NCBI GenBank assembly: GCA_021083345.1
Contig: JAJGRE010000001.1
Span: forward strand, 1,178,001 to 1,242,000
Reading direction: 5' to 3'
DNA length: 64,000 nucleotides
Source of the DNA: Calditrichales bacterium MX18-03
GTDB taxonomy: Bacteria > Bacillota > Clostridia > Lutisporales > Lutisporaceae
Shown here: piece by piece, positions 35,616-44,061 of the stretch
How the letters are laid out: each line of letters begins with the position of its first letter
How positions within the stretch are numbered: the stretch's first letter is position 1
Program-made: the position numbers and the translations under genes
The notes under the pieces: generated by a model
Seen by the model: the letters and a program-made list of their open reading frames with translations, nothing else
Databases searched by the model: none
What the model was told of the DNA's origin: nothing

Positions 35616-36200
35616 CTATTTTCCGGATAATTCCTTCGCTGCTTCCATTGCCTGATTGACCCCAAGGGCAACAGCCTTGGAGGTAATAGTAGCACCGGCT
35701 ATAGCAACGATCTCATTGTCCTTTGGAGTTCCGCTCTTAATAACACCGACAGCGTTATCCCATTTCTTGGCGTTAAACTGGTCCTGGAACTTCGGGTTGG
35801 CAGCGTTCTTTCCAAGTCCGGGCGTCTCGGTATTGTTTCCCACCTTGATGCCTTGAATGCTACCTTCCAGACTGATCCCGACCATCACTTCAACGGGTCC
35901 TGCATAACCCTTCGGTGCAGTCTTGATGGCATAACCGATTACGTTGCCGCCCGACTTTGCCAAGTAAGCTTCCTGAACGGTGCTGTACTTGCTGTTTCCC
36001 TTAATTTTGGAAAATGCAGCCTCATCCAACTGTTCAAACGTGTCTGCGTCGGACATGACGGCTTTTCTGGCTTCATCGTTTGACCGGACGATCTGTTCCT
36101 GTATCTTATCAAAGGTAATGTCATTGGTAAAACCTAAAAGTGCGGCTGCAATCGCACAGACAATGAACAATATTCCTGCCAATCTTACATAATCACGCAC
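35616..36200 (-). CDS. rnfG: Rnf complex flavoprotein subunit RnfG
   Basis: 194 residues. One N-terminal membrane helix (LAGILFIVCAIAAALLGF) and an extracytoplasmic FMN-binding domain; AIAGATITSKAV contains the threonine that carries covalent FMN. GTG start behind GGAGGTG; it overlaps the rnfD end by eight bases. Confidence 0.96.
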   Translation of the reverse strand: MRDYVRLAGILFIVCAIAAALLGFTNDITFDKIQEQIVRSNDEARKAVMSDADTFEQLDEAAFSKIKGNSKYSTVQEAYLAKSGGNVIGYAIKTAPKGYAGPVEVMVGISLEGSIQGIKVGNNTETPGLGKNAANPKFQDQFNAKKWDNAVGVIKSGTPKDNEIVAIAGATITSKAVALGVNQAMEAAKELSGK

Positions 36201-37185
36201 TTTTCTTCACCTCCCCGAATTTTTTGGGCATGGTATACCGGTCGATCAGCGGTGTAGCAATATTCATCAACAGGATCGAATAGGATACACCCTCCGGATA
36301 GCCTCCAAAGAACCGGATCACGGCAGTCAGGAGGCCGCAGCCGATACCCATGATGATCTGGCCTTTTGCAGTCATCGGTGAAGTGGAATAATCAGTGGCC
36401 ATAAAAAATGCGCCTAGGAATAAACCGCCTGAAACCAGGTGGTAAACCATCAGGTAAAAATCAAATTTGCCGAACAGCAGGGCCAGAACAGCGACCGTTC
36501 CAATATAGCTGGCCGGTATTCTGTAGCTTATGACGCCCCTATACATCAAGTAGGCTCCCCCAAGCAAAAGTGCAAGGGCTGAGGTTTCACCGATACATCC
36601 GCCGATGCTTCCCATAAAAAGCTGCGTCAGGCTCGGCAGTACCTGTCCTGCCGCTTCACCGCCGGCTGCAGCCGGTACGCCCTGTGCATACTGGATGCCT
36701 TCCTTAACCAGGGCCAGCGGTGTTGCTGTCGAAACAGCATCAGCACCGGGTGTTACCCAGTTGGTCATCCTGACCGGCCAGGATGCCAGAAGCATGGCTC
36801 TGGCTGCCAGTGCCGGATTAATGAAATTATAGCCCAATCCGCCGAAGCATTGCTTGGCAATCACAATTGCGAATATTGAACCGATGGCTACCATCCAAAG
36901 CGGTGCGGTAACAGGCAGGTTGAAAGCTAAGAGCACCCCGGTAACGGCGGCACTCAAATCGTTTATGGTCACAGGCCGCTTCATCAGCTTTTGCATCGCT
37001 GCTTCTGCAGCAACTGCAAAGACCACAGCCACAATAGTCACTGTCAATGCTTTAAAACCGAAATAAAGAATACCGGCTAAAAGTGCAGGCATTAATGCCA
37101 GTATCACGTCCAGCATTACTCTCTGAGTCGTTTCACCCGCCCGGATATGAGGCGATGATGAAACGATAAATCTACTATTCTCCAA
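36193..37185 (-). CDS. rnfD: Rnf complex membrane subunit RnfD
   Basis: About 330 residues, multi-spanning. SPHIRAGETTQRVMLDVILALMP at the start, GGLGYNFINPALAARAMLLASWP, and DAVSTATPLALVKEG, where a threonine is expected to carry FMN. GGAGGGG six bases before a TTG fixes the start. RnfD takes part in the ion-translocating electron path. Confidence 0.96.
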   Translation of the reverse strand: MENSRFIVSSSPHIRAGETTQRVMLDVILALMPALLAGILYFGFKALTVTIVAVVFAVAAEAAMQKLMKRPVTINDLSAAVTGVLLAFNLPVTAPLWMVAIGSIFAIVIAKQCFGGLGYNFINPALAARAMLLASWPVRMTNWVTPGADAVSTATPLALVKEGIQYAQGVPAAAGGEAAGQVLPSLTQLFMGSIGGCIGETSALALLLGGAYLMYRGVISYRIPASYIGTVAVLALLFGKFDFYLMVYHLVSGGLFLGAFFMATDYSTSPMTAKGQIIMGIGCGLLTAVIRFFGGYPEGVSYSILLMNIATPLIDRYTMPKKFGEVKKSA

Positions 37186-37199
37186 TTTTACCCCTCCTA

Positions 37200-38537
37200 T
37201 CACTTCGATTGAGCCTTTTTACGCCTTGCCAGGATCTCACGCTTTGCCACTCTGATTGAATCCACCAGCGGTCTCTTGGCCGGACATACAAAGGAGCAGG
37301 ACCCACATTCGATGCAGTCCATGGCATGCAGTCCCTCAGCTTGCTCAAACCGATCCAGCAGTGCATTGGCACTGATATTGATGGGCATCAGATTGATTGG
37401 ACATACGTCGATGCATTTTCCGCAGCGGATGCAGTTTGAAGGCTTCGGTAGTCTGGCTTCTTGCTCGGACAGTATAAGTATTCCCGACGTTCCCTTGATA
37501 ACCGGAACATCCAGGGAAAACTGGGTAATACCCATCATGGGGCCCCCTGCCACGATTTTTCCTACCTGTCCGTTCAAGCCGCCGCATTGCTCAACTACTT
37601 CCCTGAAGGATGTCCCTATCTTAACCATCAGATTCTTGGGCGTTTTTACACCGGCTCCGGTAATGGTGACGATTCTTTCCACCAGCGGCATGCCGGTCTT
37701 TATAGCTTTTGCCACGGCTGCGGCTGTGCCTACGTTGTTTACCACGACACCGGCATCTGCAGGCAGCCCGCCTGAAGGTACTTCTCTTCCGGTACACGCA
37801 TAAATCAATTGCTTTTCAGCACCCTGGGGGTATTTGGTTTTCAGAGCGACAACCTCTATCCCTTCAATACCCTTTGCAGCGTTGTAGATGACTTCAATCG
37901 CATCGGGTTTATTGACCTCAATCCCGATAAAGCCTTTTTTCACACCCAATGCCTTCATCAATGCCTTAAGGCCGTCAACGACATCCTCGGGGCTTTCCAG
38001 CATGAGCCTGTGATCGGCTGTCAAATACGGTTCGCACTCAGCGCCGTTTAAAATGACGGTATCCACCTTCTTGTCCGGCGGCGGTGCCAGTTTGACATGG
38101 GTGGGGAAAGCAGCGCCGCCCATACCCACAATGCCTGCGTCCTTGATAATGGTTTTGATTTCATCCGCTGTCAGGTTTTCGATGTCACCCTTCGGTGCGA
38201 TATCCGGATGCACGGTATTTTGCATATCCGATTCGATCACCACACAGGTAACCACCGTACCACCGGTATAAAGTCTCGGCTCTACGGAAACCACTCTGCC
38301 GGAAACACTGGAATGGACCGGTACCGATACAAAGCCTTTGGCTTCTCCAATTTTCTGTCCCAGCTTGACTTCATCCCCTGCCTTTACAATAGGCTCGCAT
38401 GGCGCGCCAATATGCTGCTGCATCGGAATGATAACAAGCTTCGGCTCCAATGTCCTTTCTACGGCATGCATTTCAGTGGCTTTCTTGCTGTGTGGTGGAT
38501 GAGTCCCGCCCTTAAATGTCAGAGTTCTAATATTCAA
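37200..38537 (-). CDS. rnfC: Rnf complex NADH-binding subunit RnfC
   Basis: 445 residues. HPPHSKKATEM at the N-terminus, NAD/FMN-binding region (IVGMGGAAFPTHVKL; LNGAECEPYLTADHRLM), SLBB-like region and two 4Fe-4S motifs CIRCGKCIDVCP and CIECGSCSFVCP. It hands electrons to NAD+. Start is TTG behind GGGGTGAGG. First gene of rnfCDGEAB, the usual bacterial order; the complex couples ferredoxin oxidation to Na+ or H+ export. Confidence 0.97.
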   Translation of the reverse strand: MNIRTLTFKGGTHPPHSKKATEMHAVERTLEPKLVIIPMQQHIGAPCEPIVKAGDEVKLGQKIGEAKGFVSVPVHSSVSGRVVSVEPRLYTGGTVVTCVVIESDMQNTVHPDIAPKGDIENLTADEIKTIIKDAGIVGMGGAAFPTHVKLAPPPDKKVDTVILNGAECEPYLTADHRLMLESPEDVVDGLKALMKALGVKKGFIGIEVNKPDAIEVIYNAAKGIEGIEVVALKTKYPQGAEKQLIYACTGREVPSGGLPADAGVVVNNVGTAAAVAKAIKTGMPLVERIVTITGAGVKTPKNLMVKIGTSFREVVEQCGGLNGQVGKIVAGGPMMGITQFSLDVPVIKGTSGILILSEQEARLPKPSNCIRCGKCIDVCPINLMPINISANALLDRFEQAEGLHAMDCIECGSCSFVCPAKRPLVDSIRVAKREILARRKKAQSK

Positions 38538-39018
38538 TTACCTCACCCCTTAATTTGATTGAATGGTTATAGAAAATGTCAGTACAATGCTGATATTTGC
38601 ATTGTACCAGTACAACTAAATAGGTTTTCCGAAGACCGTGGGTTTTATCCCTGAAGACGCTGAAATTGTACGGTTTTTCCAAAATTGGGATAAATTCAGT
38701 CCCTCGAAAACTGCATGAAATCAACAATTAGTTACTATTCGACATTTGTATACAAAATCCTTTATGATGCATAATATTTCACAGGTTATTTTTTTAACGA
38801 CTAGGGTCACGATTTTTACTAAGTCTCAGTCCGCTATTTTGCTCATTTTCAGAATTTTTTGCAAAATTTTTGTAACCCTTAAAATTATTATATATGCAAA
38901 TTTATGCAGATTAATACATCCATTCATATTATTCGCATTTTCACAGATACTATAATACGTACCTTGTTAAGATTGAAAAACTTATTCAGTTGAATTTCTA
39001 ACATTTTGAGGTGACGAT
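38538..39018. other. Divergent intergenic region upstream of rnf, possible structured leader
   Basis: 481 bases without a gene. GTACAATGC (38582-38590) repeats inverted at 38599-38607, a 9-bp hairpin 45 bases before rnfC. TTTATCCC (38644-38651) pairs with GGGATAAA (38687-38694). The right half is very AT-rich; TATAAT occurs at 38951-38956 toward the DUF3189 gene, without a clear -35. I see no known riboswitch. Confidence 0.5.
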
Positions 39019-39543
39019 ATGGTAATCATATACAATTGCTATGGCGGTACACATTCCTCTATCCTATCCTCCGCAGTCCATCTGGGAAAGCTGCCTTCTG
39101 ACCGGATTCCGACCAAAAACGAAATCAGGAATCTGACATATTTCAACAAGCTCCGATACAAGGATATGGGGAGGCTGATCTTTCATGGCATCGATGAAGC
39201 GGGGAACAAGGTCTACACCATCGGCAGGGGCACTTCCAGAGCGCTGATACCTGCCATGGAAAACCTGGTGGCGGAACTGCACCAGCTGTCGCAATTCCAA
39301 GAGCACTTCGCCTTTGTCAACACCTCCCATACCGTACCCTTAGCAATGACCATGGGAGGTTTTTTTTCCCGGGGGCTGCATCTGGATTTCATAGGAGAGC
39401 CGCTGCTTCTGACCGGAGCACGCCAAACCTATCCCAATATTCTGAAGCTGGTGGAAAAAACCAAGAAACTTTGCTCTGAAAAGCAGGAAATGTGTTTGAT
39501 CCTTGAATTGGATGGAAAAGGCCGGCTTAGTCTTATACACTAA
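39019..39543 (+). CDS. DUF3189 family protein
   Basis: 174 residues. The opening MVIIYNCYGGTHSSILSSAVHLGKLP is the DUF3189 signature as I know it, found in sporulating Firmicutes; the Cys and the GGTHSS loop look like an active or ligand site. FHGIDEAGNKVYTIGRGTSR and NTSHTVPLAMTMGGF follow. No signal or membrane segment. Function unknown. GAGGTGACGAT precedes the ATG. It is the only plus-strand gene between about 9.3 and 47 kb. Confidence 0.85.
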   Translation: MVIIYNCYGGTHSSILSSAVHLGKLPSDRIPTKNEIRNLTYFNKLRYKDMGRLIFHGIDEAGNKVYTIGRGTSRALIPAMENLVAELHQLSQFQEHFAFVNTSHTVPLAMTMGGFFSRGLHLDFIGEPLLLTGARQTYPNILKLVEKTKKLCSEKQEMCLILELDGKGRLSLIH

Positions 39544-39550
39544 ACCGGCC
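39520..39550. terminator. Bidirectional hairpin between DUF3189 and the NuoF-like gene
   Basis: GGCCGG-C-TTAGT pairs with ACTAA-A-CCGGCC, one mismatch. The DUF3189 stop is inside. A T-rich tail follows on the plus side. Confidence 0.75.
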
Positions 39551-39557
39551 CTCTTTA

Positions 39558-41351
39558 TTATTTCTTTTCTATAGCCTTGAACGGGCATTTTGTCATACAA
39601 ACGCCGCACTTGATGCACTTGTCGGAGTTGATCTTGTATACTGTTTTTGGCTGTCCGGAGATGCAGGAAACCGGGCACTGTTTTGCGCAGATTCCGCATC
39701 CCTTGCACTTTTCATCGATAACCGTATAACTCAACAGTGCTTGACAAACGCCTGCCGGGCATTTCTTGTCCCGAATATGAGCTTCATATTCATCCCTAAA
39801 ATACTTCAAGGTAGACAGGATGGGGTTGGGTGCTGTCTGGCCCAGACCGCAGAGTGCGGAATTCTTGATGTTCTTTGCCAGTGTCTCCAGCTTTTCGATA
39901 TCGGATTCTTCGCCTTTACCCTCAGTGATCCTTTCCAGGATCTCCAGCATTCTCTTGGTGCCTTCACGGCAGGGTGTACACTTGCCGCAGGACTCATCGA
40001 CAGTGAAGTCAAGGAAGTACCTTGCGATGTCTACCATACAGTTGTCTTCATCCATAACGATCAATCCGCCGGAACCCATCATGGAGCCTAAAGCGATCAG
40101 GTTCTCATAATCGATAGCTACATCCAGGTGGGATGCCGGTATGCAACCCCCTGAAGGACCTCCCGTCTGGGCTGCCTTATATTTTTTGCCATTGGGGCAT
40201 CCGCCGCCGATTTCGTATATGACTTCCCGCATGGTGGTACCCATAGGGATTTCCACAAGTCCTGTATTGTTGATCTTCCCACCCAGTGCGAATACTTTTG
40301 TACCCTTGGATTTTTCAGTACCCATGCTTGCAAACCATTCCGGACCATTCAGGAAAATAGGACAGATGTTGGCATAGGTTTCAACATTATTGAGGATCGT
40401 TGGCTTGCCGAAAAGACCTTTTACTGCCGGGAACGGCGGTCTGGGCCTTGGCATGCCCCTCTGGCCTTCAATGGACGCTATTAACGCAGTTTCTTCGCCG
40501 CACACAAATGCGCCGGCACCCAGTCTGACTTCAAGGTCGAAATTGAAGTTTGTTCCCATAATGCCCTTGCCCAGCAAGCCGTATTCCCTTGCCTGGCTGA
40601 TGGCAATGGCAAGACGCTTAACGGCAATGGGGTACTCTGCTCTGACATAGATATAACCCTGGTTTGCACCGATCGCATAGCCGGCTATGGTCATAGCTTC
40701 GATAACAGAGTGCGGGTCTCCCTCGAGTACGCTTCTGTCCATGAATGCGCCTGGGTCTCCTTCGTCCGCATTGCAAAGAACATACTTCTGCTCATTGTGG
40801 GATTTTGAAGCAAATTCCCACTTCATGCCTGTGGGGAAGCCGGCACCGCCTCTTCCTCTCAAGCCTGACTTCTTGACCGTATCAATGACCTGAACAGGTG
40901 TCATTTCCGTCAGGACCTTTGCCAACGCTTTATAGCCGTCAAAGGCTATGTATTCGTCAATATTCTCTGGGTTTATGATGCCGCAGTTTCTCAGCGCTAC
41001 ACGAACCTGCTTCTTATAGAAATCTACTTCGTTGATGGACTTTATTCTATCTTCTTCAACAGACTCCGCATAGAGCAGTCTCTTGACCACTCTGCCCTTT
41101 ACCAGGTGCTCTTTGACGATCTCTTCCACATCTTCCGGCTTGACCAGACTATAGAAGGAGGCCTCCGGGTAAATGATCACGATGGGGCCTAAAGCGCAGA
41201 GTCCGAAGCAGCCAGTTCTCTCAACCACGACTTCTTTCTCAAGGCCGTGTTTTTTGATTTCTTCTTCAAAATTCTTGGCGATCTGCTCGGAATTGGCGGA
41301 AGTACAGCCGGTACCCCTGCAGATCATGACATGGGAACGATACATCTCCAT
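39558..41351 (-). CDS. NADH-binding NuoF/HydB-like flavin and iron-sulfur subunit
   Basis: 597 residues. N-terminal thioredoxin-like 2Fe-2S domain (CRGTGC near 11-16, TGCFGLC), NuoF core (GLRGRGGAGFPTGMKWEF; NADEGDPGAFMDRS; LEVRLGAGAFVCGEETALI) binding FMN and NAD(H), SLBB, 4Fe-4S (SCGKCTPCREGTKRML), and two C-terminal 4Fe-4S motifs (CKGCGICAKQCP, CIKCGVCMTKCP). This is the beta subunit layout of electron-bifurcating or NADP-reducing hydrogenases (HydB/HndC). The catalytic HydA is not downstream; a terminator is. Confidence 0.94.
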   Translation of the reverse strand: MEMYRSHVMICRGTGCTSANSEQIAKNFEEEIKKHGLEKEVVVERTGCFGLCALGPIVIIYPEASFYSLVKPEDVEEIVKEHLVKGRVVKRLLYAESVEEDRIKSINEVDFYKKQVRVALRNCGIINPENIDEYIAFDGYKALAKVLTEMTPVQVIDTVKKSGLRGRGGAGFPTGMKWEFASKSHNEQKYVLCNADEGDPGAFMDRSVLEGDPHSVIEAMTIAGYAIGANQGYIYVRAEYPIAVKRLAIAISQAREYGLLGKGIMGTNFNFDLEVRLGAGAFVCGEETALIASIEGQRGMPRPRPPFPAVKGLFGKPTILNNVETYANICPIFLNGPEWFASMGTEKSKGTKVFALGGKINNTGLVEIPMGTTMREVIYEIGGGCPNGKKYKAAQTGGPSGGCIPASHLDVAIDYENLIALGSMMGSGGLIVMDEDNCMVDIARYFLDFTVDESCGKCTPCREGTKRMLEILERITEGKGEESDIEKLETLAKNIKNSALCGLGQTAPNPILSTLKYFRDEYEAHIRDKKCPAGVCQALLSYTVIDEKCKGCGICAKQCPVSCISGQPKTVYKINSDKCIKCGVCMTKCPFKAIEKK

Positions 41352-41379
41352 TTATATATACCTCCTAAAGAATTACAAT

Positions 41380-41748
41380 TTATTTGTCTTCCGCTCCGAT
41401 TGTATACTCCTCTACAACCTTGCCCTGTCTGATATGCTCATTTACGATGCGGATTGCCTTGCCTTCGTTTACCTTTACGTATGTCACCTTCTCTTCGCCG
41501 GGCCTGTAGACTTCAACGATGGGCTCCAGACGGCACATGCCGATGCAGCCGGTCTGCGCCACGATGACATCTGCGAGACTATTCTTCTTTACTTCATCCA
41601 TTATCGTCAAAAGAACCGGTCTTGCACCTGCTGCAATCCCGCAGGTTGCCATTCCGACTACGACTCTTGTTCCGGATCTGTCTTTTCTCACATTAATGGT
41701 TTCCAGGGTCCTTCTTCTTATTTCTTCCAATTCCTGAATCGATTTCAT
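41380..41748 (-). CDS. HndB-like thioredoxin-fold 2Fe-2S protein
   Basis: 122 residues: VVVGMATCGIAAGARPVL and AQTGCIGMCRLEPIVEV match the HndB family of NADP-reducing hydrogenases as I recall it. Only three cysteines are visible, where a classical thioredoxin-like 2Fe-2S site uses four. Its ATG overlaps the stop of the GHKL ATPase by one base. It probably relays electrons or assists the NuoF-like subunit. Confidence 0.88.
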   Translation of the reverse strand: MKSIQELEEIRRRTLETINVRKDRSGTRVVVGMATCGIAAGARPVLLTIMDEVKKNSLADVIVAQTGCIGMCRLEPIVEVYRPGEEKVTYVKVNEGKAIRIVNEHIRQGKVVEEYTIGAEDK

Positions 41749-42314
41749 TATTGTACACCTCCATGCAAATTCGCTAAACCTTCTTTAATATAATCGTTAA
41801 TCCATGCCAAAACTTCCGGTTCGGTCAATGATACGTCTGCTCCCAGAACTGCCTTGATCTCACGCGTATCGAAGACGAACGTTCTGCCGTTCAGCATGTG
41901 CGTATAAACAAAATCAACACTACCCTTTTCATTGATACCGCATAATATCAGGGTGACCAGCGTCTCCGCCATATTCCCTATGGGCGCCCTGTCAATATGG
42001 CTGTACCTGAATACAGCGGTAAGCTTTGTACCGCTCCCTAAACTGGAAACGATCTCCAGATCGCCGTCACATCTCCTGCAAGCGGCCAGCATCAAGGGTA
42101 TACCCAGTCCGATGCGCCTGCTGGTCCGTGTCGTAACAAAGGGATCTTTTACGCTGGCCAGCAGCTCCGGCGGCATCCCTTTTCCATTGTCTTCAATCAA
42201 AATGGTCAGCCGGTCCGATACGGCATCCTCATTGATTGAAATGGCGACCAGGTCTGCGACCGCAGATATTGCATTCTGAGCCAAATCAAGTACGTGCAGC
42301 GACAAGTCCTTCAT
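41748..42314 (-). CDS. GHKL ATP-binding protein of the hydrogenase-type operon
   Basis: 188 residues. Bergerat-fold boxes are N (DLAQNAISAV), G1 (IEDNGKGMP) and G2 (RIGLGIPLML). There is no phosphoacceptor His domain. Homologues sit between NuoE- and NuoF-like genes in Clostridia such as C. thermocellum (from memory). Role unknown: a protein kinase or an assembly or regulatory ATPase are both possible. Confidence 0.88.
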   Translation of the reverse strand: MKDLSLHVLDLAQNAISAVADLVAISINEDAVSDRLTILIEDNGKGMPPELLASVKDPFVTTRTSRRIGLGIPLMLAACRRCDGDLEIVSSLGSGTKLTAVFRYSHIDRAPIGNMAETLVTLILCGINEKGSVDFVYTHMLNGRTFVFDTREIKAVLGADVSLTEPEVLAWINDYIKEGLANLHGGVQ

Positions 42315-42322
42315 ATGGCGCT

Positions 42323-42796
42323 TTATTCGTATTTCTTCAATATGCCTGGTATATCGTCGGCTGCAAGCTTGCCGTATACGTCCTCATTGATCATGATTAC
42401 AGGTGCAAGACCGCAGCAGCCCAAGCATCTTGTCGCTTCCAAAGTGAATTTGCCGTCATCCGTGGAATCCCCGGGCTTAATCTTCAATTCATCCTTCAGT
42501 CTGTCCATGATGCTCTGAGCATCCTTTACATAACAGGCCGTTCCCAGACATACCCCGATTGTGTATTTGCCTCTGGGCTTTAATGTAAATCTTGAATAGA
42601 ATGTAGCAACGCCGTATATTTCCGCCGTTGGTACAAGGGTAACCTCGGATATTCTCTTCTGGGCTTCTTCGGGGAGATATCCGAACAGTTCCTGTGTTTC
42701 GTGAAGAATTGGCATAAGTGCGCCTTGCTTATTCTTGTGTTCTTCCAATATATGCTCCAATTTCTCCATTTTTTCTTTGAATGCAATGTCCGACAT
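42323..42796 (-). CDS. NuoE/HydC-like 2Fe-2S subunit
   Basis: 157 residues. Helical N-terminus with LMPILHETQELFGYLPEEAQ, then a thioredoxin-like 2Fe-2S domain: GVCLGTACYVK and TRCLGCCGLAPVI provide the four cysteines. It pairs with the NuoF-like subunit. First gene of the NuoE-ATPase-HndB-NuoF operon, with a candidate promoter and a Rex-like site upstream. Confidence 0.95.
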   Translation of the reverse strand: MSDIAFKEKMEKLEHILEEHKNKQGALMPILHETQELFGYLPEEAQKRISEVTLVPTAEIYGVATFYSRFTLKPRGKYTIGVCLGTACYVKDAQSIMDRLKDELKIKPGDSTDDGKFTLEATRCLGCCGLAPVIMINEDVYGKLAADDIPGILKKYE

Positions 42797-42840
42797 TAGG
42801 GGTTCCCTCCTTCGAAATGTGTAAAATAAACCGTATCCAA

Positions 42841-42858
42841 TTGACAGAAATTTATCAA
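42841..42858. promoter_or_regulatory. Rex-like redox operator candidate
   Basis: On the minus strand TTGATAA-ATTT-CTGTCAA, 18 nt, against the clostridial Rex consensus TTGTTAA-N4-TTAACAA (10 of 14 fixed positions). It lies about 20 nt downstream of the candidate -10 box, a repressing position. Rex answers the NADH/NAD+ ratio, which suits this operon. The match is inexact. Confidence 0.35.
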
Positions 42859-42876
42859 TTAAATCACCTAAAACTT

Positions 42877-42905
42877 ATTGTAACATAAACCTGTTCTTTT
42901 TTTAA
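42877..42905 (-). promoter_or_regulatory. Candidate promoter of the NuoE-like operon
   Basis: TTAAAA (42905-42900), 17-nt spacer, TACAAT (42882-42877). A run of A and T (42909-42932) lies just upstream, like an UP element. Confidence 0.45.
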
Positions 42906-43012
42906 CAAGAAAAAAAATTTTTTTTTTTGCTTTCATGGTTTTTTGGGAGATTCCGGGGAAAACTATTTGTTTTCGGCTTGTGCAGGCAGCGGCGGAATGC
43001 GGTGCGATGCAG

Positions 43013-43723
43013 TCATCCATCCAGCTTTTTAAACAACTCCGAAAGGCTGAGATAGTCCAGATCGATAAAAAACTCCCTTTCATTGATATCCTGTAAATAA
43101 TGGGCATCAGAGGACACTATGTACTGATACTTTTTAAGGAAGGGATATTTTTCCATCATATGCTTCGGCCTATTTTTTTTGGATATCTCAATTGTTTTTA
43201 CCTTTAAGGACGGCGGTACGAAGCCCAGGTTGGTCATGATACTGTATCCCGTCCTATCTATATGGGCAGGTATGCAGATTCCGCCAAGCCCTCTCACCAA
43301 TATAAAAACATCGTTGACCGAAAGCGTTGTGGAGGAAAGCAGCAGCTTGTCTACTTTGCCGGTAATCCTGTCGGAAGCGTCCAATATCAATTGACTTCCA
43401 AACACCGCTTCGTTTGCCGGCATATCGGGCAGACAGTTATATACGATCTCGCCGAACTTCATTGCGGCTTCCAGCCTCTTAAAGAGGCATAGTATATGAA
43501 CCTCCTCCTTGGTCTGCACCTCCATCCCCGGGATGACCATCAGGCCGTTGGCAGCCCCTACCGCCAGCAAGGCAGGCAGGTTATGGCAGGCATTGTGATC
43601 TGTGACAGCAATGATATCCAATCCCTTCAGCAACGCCATATTCACGATGTTGTTGGGTGTCATGTCATCATCCCCGCAGGGCGAAAGCACGCTGTGAATG
43701 TGAAAATCCACTGCAAATTCCAT
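43013..43723 (-). CDS. PHP-domain metal-dependent phosphoesterase
   Basis: 236 residues. Metal ligands follow the PHP order: HIHS, TDHNA, the Glu in GMEVQTKEEVHIL, IPAHIDR and SSDAHYL. The family includes phosphatases and 3',5'-nucleotide exonucleases; the substrate is unknown. It lies two bases after the second DRTGG gene and ends the signalling-type set before the NuoE operon. Confidence 0.9.
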   Translation of the reverse strand: MEFAVDFHIHSVLSPCGDDDMTPNNIVNMALLKGLDIIAVTDHNACHNLPALLAVGAANGLMVIPGMEVQTKEEVHILCLFKRLEAAMKFGEIVYNCLPDMPANEAVFGSQLILDASDRITGKVDKLLLSSTTLSVNDVFILVRGLGGICIPAHIDRTGYSIMTNLGFVPPSLKVKTIEISKKNRPKHMMEKYPFLKKYQYIVSSDAHYLQDINEREFFIDLDYLSLSELFKKLDG

Positions 43724-43725
43724 GG

Positions 43726-44061
43726 CTATTCGATGCCTGCCTTGCAGAAGGCCTTGGCAAGCGCATAGGCACTCATGGAGGACTGCAGTATGGGAATCCC
43801 CTCGACCTCCGCTTTCTGCAGCGTCTCTTCCTCAACCTCGATGCCTTCCGGTACGATCACACAGGCCAGCTCCAGCAATACGGCAACTGCAATCACATTG
43901 GAATGGGTCTGCACCGTGATCCATGCATCCCCCTTTCCGGCATGGGCCATGACCCAGCTCAGAAGATCACAGATATAGAGTCCTGTCAATTCCTTATCCA
44001 AGCCCACGTTGCCTGCCAGTACCCGTAATCCGATTTTTTCACTCACGTCCCTGATTAACAT
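43726..44061 (-). CDS. DRTGG domain protein (second copy)
   Basis: 111 residues: LRVLAGNVGLDKELTGLYICDLLSWVMAHAGKGDAWITVQTH and IPILQSSMSAYALAKAF are DRTGG-domain features (the HPr-kinase N-terminal-like fold, a putative ligand-binding module). GGAGG sets the start at MLIRDVS. It overlaps the hydrogenase-like gene by 23 bases. Probable small-molecule or partner sensor. Confidence 0.82.
   Translation of the reverse strand: MLIRDVSEKIGLRVLAGNVGLDKELTGLYICDLLSWVMAHAGKGDAWITVQTHSNVIAVAVLLELACVIVPEGIEVEEETLQKAEVEGIPILQSSMSAYALAKAFCKAGIE

Noticed and set aside
42905-42935. Poly-A/poly-T tract as a terminator for the PHP gene
   Set aside because: No GC stem; it fits better as an UP-like element of the NuoE operon promoter.
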